From positions 1-64,000 of the forward strand of contig CALFVF010000025.1 in assembly GCA_937928735.1 (NCBI GenBank): DNA of 64,000 bases. The letters are read 5' to 3'. This DNA comes from an uncultured Verrucomicrobiales bacterium (GTDB taxonomy: Bacteria; Verrucomicrobiota; Verrucomicrobiia; Verrucomicrobiales; Akkermansiaceae). Below the pieces are notes generated by a model that had not been told where the DNA came from, searched no databases, and was given only the letters and a program-made list of their open reading frames with translations. Below are positions 29,333-39,569 of the stretch, piece after piece. Both the position numbers and the translations under genes were made by a program. Positions within the stretch are counted from its first letter, which is position 1. The number at the start of each line of letters is the position of its first letter.

Positions 29333-30601
29333 TTATTCACATTTTTCTCTATACACCTTCGAGACTTCTTCTCCAATCACTCGAATCCCCTCCTCGACAA
29401 TCTCTGCTGGCATCGTGTAGGTCACCCGAATACACTCCTGCGTATGCTGCCATTCTTCCTCTAAGCCAAAGAAAAAGTAATCCCCTGAAATCACAAGAAC
29501 ACCGCGTTTCTTGAGCCGCTCATAGAGTTCTCTAGAGGAGATAGGCAACCCCTCAAAGTGAATCCACAGAAACAGAGCCCCCTCACTCAAATGGACTCGA
29601 TAAGGTAGAGTTTCCTCAAAATATTGTGCCACCCAGTACTGCGCTAAATGTGATTTCTCCTGATAAAATGGCTTCACGACCTGCTTTGAGAGTCGGTAGA
29701 GCTCTCCATTTTCGATCAAAGGTAGAGTCAAGCGCTGCCCCAGATTCCCATTCGCCAGACCACTAATCGCCACCATAGAGGTCACCGCTGCTGCCACATC
29801 TGGAGAGGCGAGCACGATCCCTGTTCTCGTGCCAGGTAGTCCTATTTTTGAGAGACTCATCGTCAAAATGACATGATCGTCCCAGCAAGGACTCGCCTCC
29901 GCGAAGAAAATATGAGGAAACGGAGCCCCGTAGGCATTATCGATAATCAGAGGAATGCCATGTTCTTTCGCGATATCAGAGAGCTGCTGAATTTCCTCAT
30001 CCCTCAGTACATTTCCAGAGGGATTCGTGGGACGAGAGACACAGATTGCAGCGATCTCCTCAGTCACCTCGAGAGCCTCGAAGTCCACTTTATACTTAAA
30101 CTGATGCTCACCGATCGCTTCAATTTTTGGCATAAGGGCGACAAAGATGTCCTCACTGACAGCCTGATTCGCATAGCCGATATACTCAGGGACGAGTGGC
30201 AGCAAAATCTTCTTTCGAGAGCCATCAGGCTGGAGCCCCGCAAGAGCATTAAAGAGTAAAAAAAAGGCAGTCTGCCCACCAGCAGTGATGGCTAGATTCT
30301 CACGACTCAGTGCCCAGCCGAATTCTTCTTTAAAAAAAGACACCAGAGCTTCCAGAAACTCAGTCTGCCCACCAGGCGGGTCATACGTCCCCACGAGATT
30401 TTCCACGCCACCGTCCTGCTCGAGTATTTCCTGAAGTCTCTCACGCCAGAGAGTCGTCAGCTCAGGAATCATGGCAGGCTGACCACCTCCCAGCATCATC
30501 ATCCCCTCACCACCCTCCTCCATAGCACGTCCGAGATCATGCATTAACTCCTCGATACCACTGCCCTGCGCTAAGCGCTCCCCAAAGACTGAAAATTCCA
30601 T
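29333..30601 (-). CDS. avtA: Valine-pyruvate aminotransferase
   Basis: MEFSVFGERLAQGSGIEELMHDLG; MLGGGQPAMIPE; PLP motif SLSKIGLPGTRTGI. Confidence 0.9.
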   Translation of the reverse strand: MEFSVFGERLAQGSGIEELMHDLGRAMEEGGEGMMMLGGGQPAMIPELTTLWRERLQEILEQDGGVENLVGTYDPPGGQTEFLEALVSFFKEEFGWALSRENLAITAGGQTAFFLLFNALAGLQPDGSRKKILLPLVPEYIGYANQAVSEDIFVALMPKIEAIGEHQFKYKVDFEALEVTEEIAAICVSRPTNPSGNVLRDEEIQQLSDIAKEHGIPLIIDNAYGAPFPHIFFAEASPCWDDHVILTMSLSKIGLPGTRTGIVLASPDVAAAVTSMVAISGLANGNLGQRLTLPLIENGELYRLSKQVVKPFYQEKSHLAQYWVAQYFEETLPYRVHLSEGALFLWIHFEGLPISSRELYERLKKRGVLVISGDYFFFGLEEEWQHTQECIRVTYTMPAEIVEEGIRVIGEEVSKVYREKCE

Positions 30602-30976
30602 AGTTATCTCATATTGACCATATCTCCACTATGCCACCCAGTAGCATAGCAATCCTTCTACCCCTTCTGGCAGCACGAGTCTAATTTCAGAGAACACACA
30701 TGGTCAACCCATCCTCATAAAGACTTTTATTTCCCATAGAGAAAGATATCGTAAACAATTGATAGACAGTCATTTTCCTCGTGGCATAAAACTCTCTCAA
30801 ATCACTCTCTGCTCCCAAAACTCACCCTTCGCTATCCTACCAGAATCTTCAAGCCTGTCATTCAGAATCAAAAGTTTTGACCTTCCTCTAATTCCTGCCT
30901 AGTTTTCGCGATTCGCCTCTCTGGCAGGTAAAACCGGTGAGGGATACAAATTTCTCTATTAGAACGAGCATTTACT

Positions 30977-32302
30977 ATGAACATTACTGTTGAAAAGCAA
31001 GAAAAGACCACCGCTACAGTGAACATCGAAGTTCCAGCGGATAAAGTTTCCACCGAGCGCAAGGAGATCGTAAAAGGCTTCACTAAGCAGGCTAAAATAC
31101 CAGGATTTCGCCCAGGTAAGACACCTACCTCAGTAATCGAAAAGCGCTATGCGGATGAGATTAAGAATGAGCTCTCTAGCCGTCTAGTCAATGAAGGTGT
31201 CTCTGAGGCGATTCGCCAAAATGACCTCAAAGCTCTCCACGTTCGTATGAATGAAGAGCCTAACTTTGCAGAATCTGGTGCGGTTACCTTCACCACAGAC
31301 ATTATTCTAGCTCCAGAAATCGAACTTCCTGAGTACAAAGGCCTTAAAGTCGAAGTCCCTAATGAGGAGGTAACAGACAAGGAAATGGAACTCGCTTTTG
31401 ATGATCTGCGCCAGCGCTTCGCGGAGCACACAGACGTTGAGCGTGAGCTCGAAGATGGTGATTTCGCAGTGATTGACTTCACGTCCACGCTAGATGGTAA
31501 GCCACTGGAAGAAGCTCTTGGTAAGTCTGCTGGTTTCCTTGGTGGCCGTGAAGGACACTGGGTGAAAATAGATGAAGAGAGCTTCATCTCTGGCTTCGCC
31601 CCTCAGCTCAAAGGCCTCAAAATCGGCGACAAAAAGGAAATCACAGTCACCATTCCAGAAGACTTCCCTCTAGAGGATATTCGCAGTGCAGACGTCACAT
31701 TCGATGTCACGCTCAAAGGTGTGAAGGAGCAGCAGCTCCCTGAACTCGATGACAAATTCGCAGGCATGCTCCTCCCAGACAAGGGAATGGAAGAGCTCAG
31801 AGAAGTTATGTCCGAGCAGCTCGCCAGCGAGAAAAGCCGCAGAATCGCTGACTCAAAGGTGAATCAAATTGTCGCTCAAATCAATGACGCGACAGATGTT
31901 GATCTCCCTGAAGAACTTCTCGAAAGTGAAATCGCCGCGAACAAGCAAGAGATGGCTCAGCGTGCACTTCGCCAGGGCATGACAGAGGAAATGCTCAAGG
32001 ATCAAGAAGCTGATATTCAGAATGCAGCCAGAGAACAAGCCACCTCTAGCCTGAAGACGAACTTCATTCTTCAGGAAATCGCGACAAAAGAAGAAATTGA
32101 GGTTAATGACCAAGATATGATAGGCCGTGTTTCTGCGATGGCTCAAGAAGCGGACAAGCCCCTGAAAAAGTTTGTCAAAGAGCTCCAGAAGGAAAACCGT
32201 CTCGATAGCATCCGCAATTCTGTGCTCATCGGAAAAACCATTGACTTCCTCGTCGAACAAGCTGAGGTGTCAGAGATAGAAGCAAAGGACAATGATGAGT
32301 AA
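30977..32302 (+). CDS. tig: Trigger factor
   Basis: Ribosome-binding region [19 protein letters not shown]-like and C-terminal chaperone regions; followed by clpP. Confidence 0.92.
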   Translation: MNITVEKQEKTTATVNIEVPADKVSTERKEIVKGFTKQAKIPGFRPGKTPTSVIEKRYADEIKNELSSRLVNEGVSEAIRQNDLKALHVRMNEEPNFAESGAVTFTTDIILAPEIELPEYKGLKVEVPNEEVTDKEMELAFDDLRQRFAEHTDVERELEDGDFAVIDFTSTLDGKPLEEALGKSAGFLGGREGHWVKIDEESFISGFAPQLKGLKIGDKKEITVTIPEDFPLEDIRSADVTFDVTLKGVKEQQLPELDDKFAGMLLPDKGMEELREVMSEQLASEKSRRIADSKVNQIVAQINDATDVDLPEELLESEIAANKQEMAQRALRQGMTEEMLKDQEADIQNAAREQATSSLKTNFILQEIATKEEIEVNDQDMIGRVSAMAQEADKPLKKFVKELQKENRLDSIRNSVLIGKTIDFLVEQAEVSEIEAKDNDE

Positions 32303-32942
32303 TATACAGCAGCCAAACCCAATGATCCCTCAGAATAATCACTTCGTCCCTACTGTGATCGAGCAGGATGGGCGTGGAGAGCGTGGATATGATATCTACT
32401 CACGTCTTCTCAAGGATCGTATCATTTTTATCGGTACAGGGATTGATGACTTTGTTGCGAACTCTGTGATAGCCCAGATGCTCTTTCTGCAAATGCAGGA
32501 TCCTAAAAAGGATATCCACATTTACATTAATTCCCCCGGTGGCTCTGTCACAGCGGGACTGGCTATTTACGATACTATGCAGTTCCTCACCTGTGATGTG
32601 AATACTTACTGTATTGGTATCTGCGCGTCAATGGGAGCAGTGCTACTCACAGCAGGGACCGAGGGTAAGCGCTTCTGCCTGCCGAACTCACACGTCATGA
32701 TTCACCAAGTCTCTGGTGGTGCTCAGGGTACCGCCTCAGATGTCGAGCGTACCGTTGAGTTCATGTACGGCCTCAAGGGTAGACTCAATAAAATCATCGC
32801 CCACCACACAGGCAAGACAGAGGAAGAAGTCGAAAAGGATGCTGACCGTGATAACTACATGTCCGCTGAAGACGCGACTAAGTACGGCCTCGTCGATAAG
32901 GTCTTAGAAAACAAGTCTGACTCTGAAGACAGCGAGAAGTAG
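32292..32942 (+). CDS. clpP: ATP-dependent Clp protease proteolytic subunit
   Basis: [33 protein letters not shown] (catalytic Ser); [11 protein letters not shown] (catalytic His). Confidence 0.96.
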   Translation: MMSNIQQPNPMIPQNNHFVPTVIEQDGRGERGYDIYSRLLKDRIIFIGTGIDDFVANSVIAQMLFLQMQDPKKDIHIYINSPGGSVTAGLAIYDTMQFLTCDVNTYCIGICASMGAVLLTAGTEGKRFCLPNSHVMIHQVSGGAQGTASDVERTVEFMYGLKGRLNKIIAHHTGKTEEEVEKDADRDNYMSAEDATKYGLVDKVLENKSDSEDSEK

Positions 32943-32976
32943 TCACTATAACTACATTACTAACTCTCTTTCACAA

Positions 32977-33007
32977 AAACGGTATGATTTTATCATGCCG
33001 TTTTTTT
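32977..33007 (+). terminator. Terminator downstream of clpP
   Basis: AAACGGTATGA-ttt-TATCATGCCGTTTTTTT hairpin plus T-run. Confidence 0.8.
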
Positions 33008-33101
33008 ATTTCTCTATTGGCAGAATAACCACCCAACGATCTAACAAAATAAATTGCGGAAAATCACACAAAGCATCTGCCTACTACTTCCTGAGACGGT
33101 T

Positions 33102-34472
33102 TCACCAAGTAAGAGTTTGATTCAAGATCTCTAGAATCTTCGCTTTTTCCCGCTCACCGAGGTGTGCGCTCGCAGTATGATTGGGTTCTGTGAGTGCTGC
33201 TTTGAGGCGCGTGTAGACACGCTGTTTCACTGTCTCTGGTAGAGACTCAAATGCCTCACTGTGAATCATATATGAGCAGCGATACTTAAAGAGCCGCCCC
33301 ACTGCTCTGAGTTTACGCAGAGTCTGCTCTGACTCTGTGCGGTAGCTGGCCTGCTCAAAGGCATCAATAAAGGCTGAGTCTCCACTCAATCCGTCACCTT
33401 CTATCAAAGCCTCGTTTACAAAGAGCAAGGCATTCACAATATTCTCCGCAAGACTATCTGCCACTCTCCAGGACGAACTCGTCACATCACTTTGCAATGC
33501 CTCTGGCTCAATGGACTGGTACAAATACCACGCTCTCTGGTAGCGCAGCCGTGCCATGATGAGTGCATTATGAATCGTGCATTGGTGCTCTAACACTGCT
33601 AGAGCCACCACATCACTTGTCTTTAGCGGAAAATGATTCTTAGTGAGAAAGTCTAACTCGGTGAGCTCTCCAGCCTGATTTGTGCGCCGACGAATCTCGG
33701 CGGTGTTTCCTAGATGGGCATTCGTGTTCCAATTTCCTGTCACATACCACCCTCCCCAGCGCTCTCCATAGGGACTCTTGTGTGTGGTATCAAAAGAACC
33801 TGGTTCGAGTAGCTCTGTCTCTTCATTCACCGATACGGAGCGAATAAAGACTCCTGGTATATCCTGAGTGCGTCTGGAGACATGACAGTTGAGACAAGAA
33901 TCTGGTCGCTCAATCTCTATGTCTTGACCAACTACTCTCGGTGGGGCGATGAGATAAAATGCAATCCCCAGATTCTCATCATGAATGGCAATCTCAATAT
34001 CTCCTCCACGCACATAGCCGATGTAAGTGGTGTCATTATAATAGATCGCGCGTGGATTACGCATCGAGATGAGGCCTCTCTGTAGACTCGTCTTTGAGTA
34101 GACAAGAACTTGCGAACTCACAGGTACATTGAGAGCCTCTAGCAGTAATTCAAGAAATTCACTCTCTGAGCGCACCTCAGAGCCAAAGCCCTCTATGAGC
34201 TTTAGTGACTCTACGGCATTATTGGGCTTACTCTGGCTGTAGAGAATAGGCTCTAGCTCAAAGAACTCTCGCGCAGTAGTCACTTGTGATCCAAGTAGCG
34301 TGATCCATAGAGCGAAACAGCTCACTAGAGGCGTCATCATTAACTTGCTCATCAGTGTGTGTTTCACAAGAACCTTTCCTCCCAGAACACCATTCATCCA
34401 CCGAGAAACCATTCTGCTAGGTTTCTGGTGATTCATGGAGTTCTGCGCTCTTTGTTGTGAGACAATAGACAT
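33102..34472 (-). CDS. Conserved hypothetical exported protein with a single CxxCH heme-like motif
   Basis: RPDSCLNCHVSRRTQDIPGVFIRSV; GERWGGWYVTGN; hydrophobic N-terminal segment. Confidence 0.7.
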   Translation of the reverse strand: MSIVSQQRAQNSMNHQKPSRMVSRWMNGVLGGKVLVKHTLMSKLMMTPLVSCFALWITLLGSQVTTAREFFELEPILYSQSKPNNAVESLKLIEGFGSEVRSESEFLELLLEALNVPVSSQVLVYSKTSLQRGLISMRNPRAIYYNDTTYIGYVRGGDIEIAIHDENLGIAFYLIAPPRVVGQDIEIERPDSCLNCHVSRRTQDIPGVFIRSVSVNEETELLEPGSFDTTHKSPYGERWGGWYVTGNWNTNAHLGNTAEIRRRTNQAGELTELDFLTKNHFPLKTSDVVALAVLEHQCTIHNALIMARLRYQRAWYLYQSIEPEALQSDVTSSSWRVADSLAENIVNALLFVNEALIEGDGLSGDSAFIDAFEQASYRTESEQTLRKLRAVGRLFKYRCSYMIHSEAFESLPETVKQRVYTRLKAALTEPNHTASAHLGEREKAKILEILNQTLTW

Positions 34473-34636
34473 GCTGAGAATGCGTTACGATGGGCAATGC
34501 GTTTCTAGCCCCCCCGCAGTCTATGGCCTTCTCGCCGATGAAACACGCTAAATCATGGAGAAAATCACAGAATCATTACTCAGCTCAGAGCGATCCCTAG
34601 AGCACGTTCTTCTACCATCTATAGACTATGCCCTAC

Positions 34637-35851
34637 CTACTCGGGGCCAAAGTACTCGTAATGGATTTGGCCACTAGGATGACCCAGTGAATCAAGAATG
34701 GCTAAAGTACTCTTCATCATCACCTCTGGCCCACAGAGATAGACTTCTGTGTTTTCGCTCAGGAAGCTACTTAAGAACTCCGCATCCAGATAGCCTTCAC
34801 TCTCACAGGCTGCTTGCTCACGATCTGTGTGACTCGCAGCAGTGTAGCGAAAATGCAGTTTTAAGTTATCTTTTGATTTTACGAGTTCTTCCACCTCAGT
34901 GCGGCAGGCATGCGTCTCAGAGTTCTGCGCCACATGGAGAAAAGTCGTTGGTTGATTTTCCACACTATGCAACATAGATAGTACAGGGGTGAGTCCCACA
35001 CCAGCTGATAGTAATAGTATCGGAGTTTCCTCAGTGTGTGTGCCGAGATAAAAATCACCACAGGGAGGACCGATCTCTAGCTGAGCCCCTACTTCGACAT
35101 TCTGGTGCAAGTAATTCGACACGTAGCCACCTGGAGTGACCTCATCCCCCACTTCCTGCTTCACGCTAATCCGGTAATGATCCCAGCTCGGTGCGCCCGA
35201 GAGTGAATAATTGCGCATCGTTGTCGCCGGTGCTGTCGGATCATCTGAGCTCGGCATAGGCACGCGCACCGTGAGGTACTGGCCAGACTGAAATGTTGGC
35301 AAGCTTTTACCTTCACCAGCTTTTAGGTAGAATGACGTAATACTCTCACTCTCCTTTTGCTTACGCACCACAGTGAGGTTCTGGAAGCCGCTCCAGCCGT
35401 GCTCGCGTGACTCTTGCTCCTCATAGAGATCTCCCTCAGTCTGAGTGAGCACACCGGCTAAGAATCCGTAGGCCTCTCCCCAGGCTTCGAGGATTTCGGG
35501 TGGGGCTGGATTTAAAAGGTCATCAATCGAGCCTAAAAGATGCTCTCCAACAATCGGGTAGTGCTCAGGCTTCACACCTAGAGCAGCGTGTTTATTGGCG
35601 ATACGGCTCACAGCTGCTGCGAGGACTTCGGGAGTTTCTATATTCTGGGCAAAAGCACAGATCGCGCCACCGAGAGCTCTTTGTTGAGCACCAGACTGCT
35701 GATTGGACACATTAAAGAATGCCTTCACTTCTGGATTCCCTTCAAACAGACGTTTATAGAAATGCTTGGTAAGGTCTAGGCCATTTTCCTGAAGAAAAGG
35801 AATTGTCGCCTTCACGCTCTCAATGGTTTTTGCTGATAATGCGGTACTCAT
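34637..35851 (-). CDS. hmp: Flavohemoprotein / nitric oxide dioxygenase
   Basis: Globin domain followed by FAD/NAD(P)-binding reductase: RNYSLSGAP, LLSAGVGLTPVLSMLH, YLCGPEVMM. Confidence 0.93.
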   Translation of the reverse strand: MSTALSAKTIESVKATIPFLQENGLDLTKHFYKRLFEGNPEVKAFFNVSNQQSGAQQRALGGAICAFAQNIETPEVLAAAVSRIANKHAALGVKPEHYPIVGEHLLGSIDDLLNPAPPEILEAWGEAYGFLAGVLTQTEGDLYEEQESREHGWSGFQNLTVVRKQKESESITSFYLKAGEGKSLPTFQSGQYLTVRVPMPSSDDPTAPATTMRNYSLSGAPSWDHYRISVKQEVGDEVTPGGYVSNYLHQNVEVGAQLEIGPPCGDFYLGTHTEETPILLLSAGVGLTPVLSMLHSVENQPTTFLHVAQNSETHACRTEVEELVKSKDNLKLHFRYTAASHTDREQAACESEGYLDAEFLSSFLSENTEVYLCGPEVMMKSTLAILDSLGHPSGQIHYEYFGPE

Positions 35852-35899
35852 AATAGATAGTATAGAAAACAGTTCCTTCTCCTATCTGTCAATGGATTA

Positions 35900-35910
35900 A
35901 ATATGAATTT
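35900..35910 (+). promoter_or_regulatory. Candidate NsrR-like half-site in the hmp / Rrf2 divergent promoter
   Basis: AATATGAATTT matches 9/11 of the classic NsrR half-site AAGATGCATTT; partner half-site is weak. Confidence 0.25.
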
Positions 35911-35971
35911 TACAGTCGTATTATATGATTGTCTTTGCTTCGGTTCTCAAGTAACTAACATTATCGAGAAC

Positions 35972-36409
35972 ATGCGAATCAACTACTCCACCGAATACGC
36001 CTTTCGTATTCTCATCTATCTACAGACACGGCCTGATCAATGTGTCTCAACAAGAGAGATCGCAGAAGCCTTCGGGCTCTCCGTGAACCATCTCAATAAG
36101 GTCAGCCACACTATGGTCAACCTAGAGTTACTGAGTGCCAGCCGCGGTAGGGGTGGTGGTATCCAGCTGAAAGAAAAAGCCCTCGAGTATCCCATCGGCC
36201 AGCTCATGAAAGCTCTCGAGCCACAAGAAGAAGTCGCCCAATGTCAGGGCACCACAAGCATCAGCCCGTGTATGATCTCCACGGCCTGTCGCCTGCGCTC
36301 CCTCTTAGCAGAGGCGCAGCAGGCCTTCTGGAACCACCTTGATGAGTACAAGGTTAAAGACCTCACCCCGAACCTAGACGCCCTCACAAAACTCATCCAT
36401 CGATCATGA
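35972..36409 (+). CDS. Rrf2 family transcriptional regulator (NsrR-like)
   Basis: MRINYSTEYAFRILIYL; SVNHLNKV HTH; GRGGGIQL; C-X8-C-X5-C cluster-ligand-like cysteines. Confidence 0.88.
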   Translation: MRINYSTEYAFRILIYLQTRPDQCVSTREIAEAFGLSVNHLNKVSHTMVNLELLSASRGRGGGIQLKEKALEYPIGQLMKALEPQEEVAQCQGTTSISPCMISTACRLRSLLAEAQQAFWNHLDEYKVKDLTPNLDALTKLIHRS

Positions 36410-37215
36410 AATCATGCTTCCTTGTTTTTCTGATAGTTTACTCTCACTCGCTATCTCTCCTCTGTGCAGAAAGTGAAGGGAATCAAACAACCCCAGAAAA
36501 AGACCAAGTTACCTTTAAAACAAACTGGGCATTGCATTTTGAAGGTCGCCACATTTACCAAAAACTCTGTGTCCAATGCCATGGCAAATTAGGTAAAGGT
36601 GACGGACCTTGGTCAAAAGACCTGAGGACAAACCCTCCAAGAGACTTCCACGCCGCGATCTATAAGCTACGTTCCACACCCCGTGGTAAACTCCCCACAG
36701 ACGAAGACCTCAGACGCTCCATATCTCAAGGGGTCTCAGGTACAGCGATGCCGAGTTTCTCAAACACATTCCAAGAGCATGAGTACGCCGCTGTCATCGA
36801 ATACATCAAATGCTTTTCTAAAAAATGGAGAGACCCCAGCCACTACGCTCCAGCGATCCCCATTCCCCAGCCACCCGCTTGGCTCACAGCCCCCAAAGCA
36901 CATCCCAAGATTCACGCAGAGCAAAAAACCAAAGGCCAAGAAATCTACATCCAGCACTGCGCTAGTTGCCATGGTGACAAAGGAGAGGGAGACGGCCCTG
37001 CCGCAAAAGACCTCAAAGACAGTGTCGGCTATCCCAGCCACGCCGCGAATCTCACCCACCCCATCAAATCTGGGAAAACGCACCAAGATCTCTACCGAGC
37101 CATAGCCACAGGTCTCGATGGCACACCGATGCTTGGCTACGCAGAAATTCTCAGTCCGCTAGAAATCTGGCAGATCGCCAGCTGGATCGAATCAATCCGA
37201 ATCGAATTTAAATAA
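36406..37215 (+). CDS. Di-heme c-type cytochrome
   Basis: Two CxxCH motifs (CVQCHGKLGKGDG; CASCHGDKGEGDG) with distal Met regions (AMPSF, PMLGY); signal peptide. Confidence 0.9.
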   Translation: MKSCFLVFLIVYSHSLSLLCAESEGNQTTPEKDQVTFKTNWALHFEGRHIYQKLCVQCHGKLGKGDGPWSKDLRTNPPRDFHAAIYKLRSTPRGKLPTDEDLRRSISQGVSGTAMPSFSNTFQEHEYAAVIEYIKCFSKKWRDPSHYAPAIPIPQPPAWLTAPKAHPKIHAEQKTKGQEIYIQHCASCHGDKGEGDGPAAKDLKDSVGYPSHAANLTHPIKSGKTHQDLYRAIATGLDGTPMLGYAEILSPLEIWQIASWIESIRIEFK

Positions 37216-37317
37216 ACGCAGCATACGCCCAAATTTGAACATTTATCAGTTTGGAAACTCTAAGTCATAAGAAGATTCTATGTTTCAGAATGGAATCTAT
37301 AGAATCCTATAAAACAA

Positions 37318-38190
37318 ATGTCGTTTTCACACCATTTCACTAGACGTAGAGCTCTGGGTACTCTCGGTGGCCTCATAGGTTCTGGAGCCTGCTCTGCTGG
37401 CTGGGCGTTCCTCATCGAGCCGAATCAATTAAGTGTGAATCACTTCACGATTCCACTGAATTTTCTACCAGAATCTCTCGATGGACTGCGCGTCGGCCAG
37501 CTCACGGACTTCCACTACCACCCTGATCAGGATGACTCCCTTATCACTGATGTCGTTGAAACGACCAACGCCCTTGATCTCGACCTCATTTTTCTAACAG
37601 GTGACTTTATTGACTCTGATGTCTCTACATTCCCCCCACTAGCCAAACACTTCGCCAACCTCAAGGCGAAGCACGGAATTTACGCGGTTCTGGGCAATCA
37701 CGATGGCTGGGCAAGAGGATCTTCAACACCACATATTATTGAAAAAGAATTGCGTAAAATTGGTATTGAACTCCTAATCAACCAGAACTCCATCATTCAG
37801 GTGCACAACACTCCCCTCGCTATTGCTGGCACACACTACGTCTGGCACGGAGTGCCTAACCCCCAGCGAACATTCAAAGGAATTGCTGATGATATCCCTA
37901 CCCTCGCTCTAGTTCATGAGCCAGACTACTACGATACGATGCGACAATACCGTAAAGAGTTCCTACAGTTCTCTGGTCACACCCATGGAGGACAGTGCCA
38001 AGTGCCATTCACAGGTTATGCGCCCGTGAGCGTGAAATACGGGAAAAACTACAACTACGGACTCTTTGAAGAAGCACAATCCAAGCTCTTTGTTTCCCGA
38101 GGTGTCGGCACCACAGGGATTCGGGTACGGTTTGCCTGCAGCCCAGAGCTTGCCGTCCTCACACTAAAGTCGGAGATTCCTTCTGCTTAG
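37318..38190 (+). CDS. Metallophosphoesterase, probable Tat/Sec-exported
   Basis: TRRRALGTLGG leader; QLTDFHYH, GDFIDSD, GNHDGW, SGHTHGGQ motifs. Confidence 0.9.
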   Translation: MSFSHHFTRRRALGTLGGLIGSGACSAGWAFLIEPNQLSVNHFTIPLNFLPESLDGLRVGQLTDFHYHPDQDDSLITDVVETTNALDLDLIFLTGDFIDSDVSTFPPLAKHFANLKAKHGIYAVLGNHDGWARGSSTPHIIEKELRKIGIELLINQNSIIQVHNTPLAIAGTHYVWHGVPNPQRTFKGIADDIPTLALVHEPDYYDTMRQYRKEFLQFSGHTHGGQCQVPFTGYAPVSVKYGKNYNYGLFEEAQSKLFVSRGVGTTGIRVRFACSPELAVLTLKSEIPSA

Positions 38191-38329
38191 TCGCAACTAG
38201 GACACTTTATCCCTCTAACTCACTCTGTTTGATTTATCTAGTGACTTTCATAAACTAGGCTTCCGTTTTTATTTGGTATTTGAGCATACTTTTGGGAATA
38301 AGATATTCCCTATTTATCTCTTCCCTTGT

Positions 38330-39472
38330 ATGGCCGAAACTATTTCAGCCCCCAATTCCACCCCACCTCCAACTCCTGATTCTAGCTCTACTTCAGATTC
38401 TTCTTCTGACTCTAGTAGCGCCTCTGCTTCTTCGCAGGATACTCTCTTCACACTCCTGCTAGGCCTACTCGTAGTTCTTGCTCTGGCTCTGGGCTCTATT
38501 GCCATTAATCGCTACAGTGATTCACACATTCTTAGCCCTATGATTCTCGCGGTCATCTTGGGTGCCATGCTTCGCAATTTTGTTTTATGCCAAGATGAGA
38601 TCCTCCAACCAGCAATTACCTTCTCGCTCAAGAAGCTTCTGCGCCTCGCTGTGATATTACTTGGTCTTCGGATTAGCTTTAGCCAGCTCTTAGACATTGG
38701 CGTTTATGGATTTATACTAGTAACAATCACTCTTGGTAGCACCTTTATCTTCACCTGTTGGTTAGGCCGCTACTTGGGCCTTAGTCGGTCACTGTCCCGT
38801 CTAGTGGCTGCGGGAACCTCTATTTGTGGGGCCTCTGCTGTCATGGCGACAAGTGGCGTCACTCGAAGCTCTCGCGAAGATGTGGCCTACTCGATCACAG
38901 TTGTGACTCTACTCGGCACTTGTTCCCTCTTTCTCTACCCGCTGGTGAATCAACTCTTCTCGCTCACTCCGGAGCAATACGGTATCTGGTGTGGTGCGTC
39001 GATTCATGAGGTCGCCCAAGTCATTGCCGCTTCCTTCCAAGTTGGTGAAATTAGTGGCACAGCAGCCACCGTGTCTAAGCTCTCGCGAGTTGTTTTCCTC
39101 ATTCCTGTGATGCTCATTCTCGGCCATCTTGATTTGCGTAGGCATCAGCTCGCAAAAACTCAAGAATCCTGTACTGCTGAGGCAGATAGTACATCACAAG
39201 CACTTCACCTACGCAATCTGCCGATTCCCTGGTTTGTCATGGGGTTTTTAGTCTGTGCGGGGCTCAATAGCCTCGAGATCTTTAGTGAACCTCTCCGTAT
39301 GGGTCTCATTAAGGGAAATCAAATTCTCCTCACCATGGCCTTAGCCGCTATGGGACTGGGCATCCAATTCAAGAAGTTCCGCCAACTCGGCTGGAAACCG
39401 CTCTACTTAGGTCTCGTTTCCTGGACCTTTCTCTCCTTTTTGAGCCTAGGACTCATCTTGCTATTGTTTTGA
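38330..39472 (+). CDS. YeiH family putative sulfate exporter
   Basis: AAGTSICGASAVMATSGVTRSSREDVAYSI signature; multiple TM; start at MAETISAPN. Confidence 0.88.
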   Translation: MAETISAPNSTPPPTPDSSSTSDSSSDSSSASASSQDTLFTLLLGLLVVLALALGSIAINRYSDSHILSPMILAVILGAMLRNFVLCQDEILQPAITFSLKKLLRLAVILLGLRISFSQLLDIGVYGFILVTITLGSTFIFTCWLGRYLGLSRSLSRLVAAGTSICGASAVMATSGVTRSSREDVAYSITVVTLLGTCSLFLYPLVNQLFSLTPEQYGIWCGASIHEVAQVIAASFQVGEISGTAATVSKLSRVVFLIPVMLILGHLDLRRHQLAKTQESCTAEADSTSQALHLRNLPIPWFVMGFLVCAGLNSLEIFSEPLRMGLIKGNQILLTMALAAMGLGIQFKKFRQLGWKPLYLGLVSWTFLSFLSLGLILLLF

Positions 39473-39493
39473 GGGTACCTCTGGCACCCATAC

Positions 39494-39520
39494 TAAAAAA
39501 CCTGAGGCAGAACACCTCAG
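39494..39520 (-). terminator. Terminator downstream of the rpiB-glyA ORF
   Basis: CCTGAGG-tgttctg-CCTCAGG then T-run on the minus strand. Confidence 0.7.
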
Positions 39521-39569
39521 GCTTGTTAATCAATCCATAGGCTAATACCTATTATTTAGAAAATATACT

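Noticed and set aside
32292-32302. tig/clpP 11-nt overlap as an unusual feature
   Set aside because: Short overlaps and tig-clpP linkage are common in bacteria.
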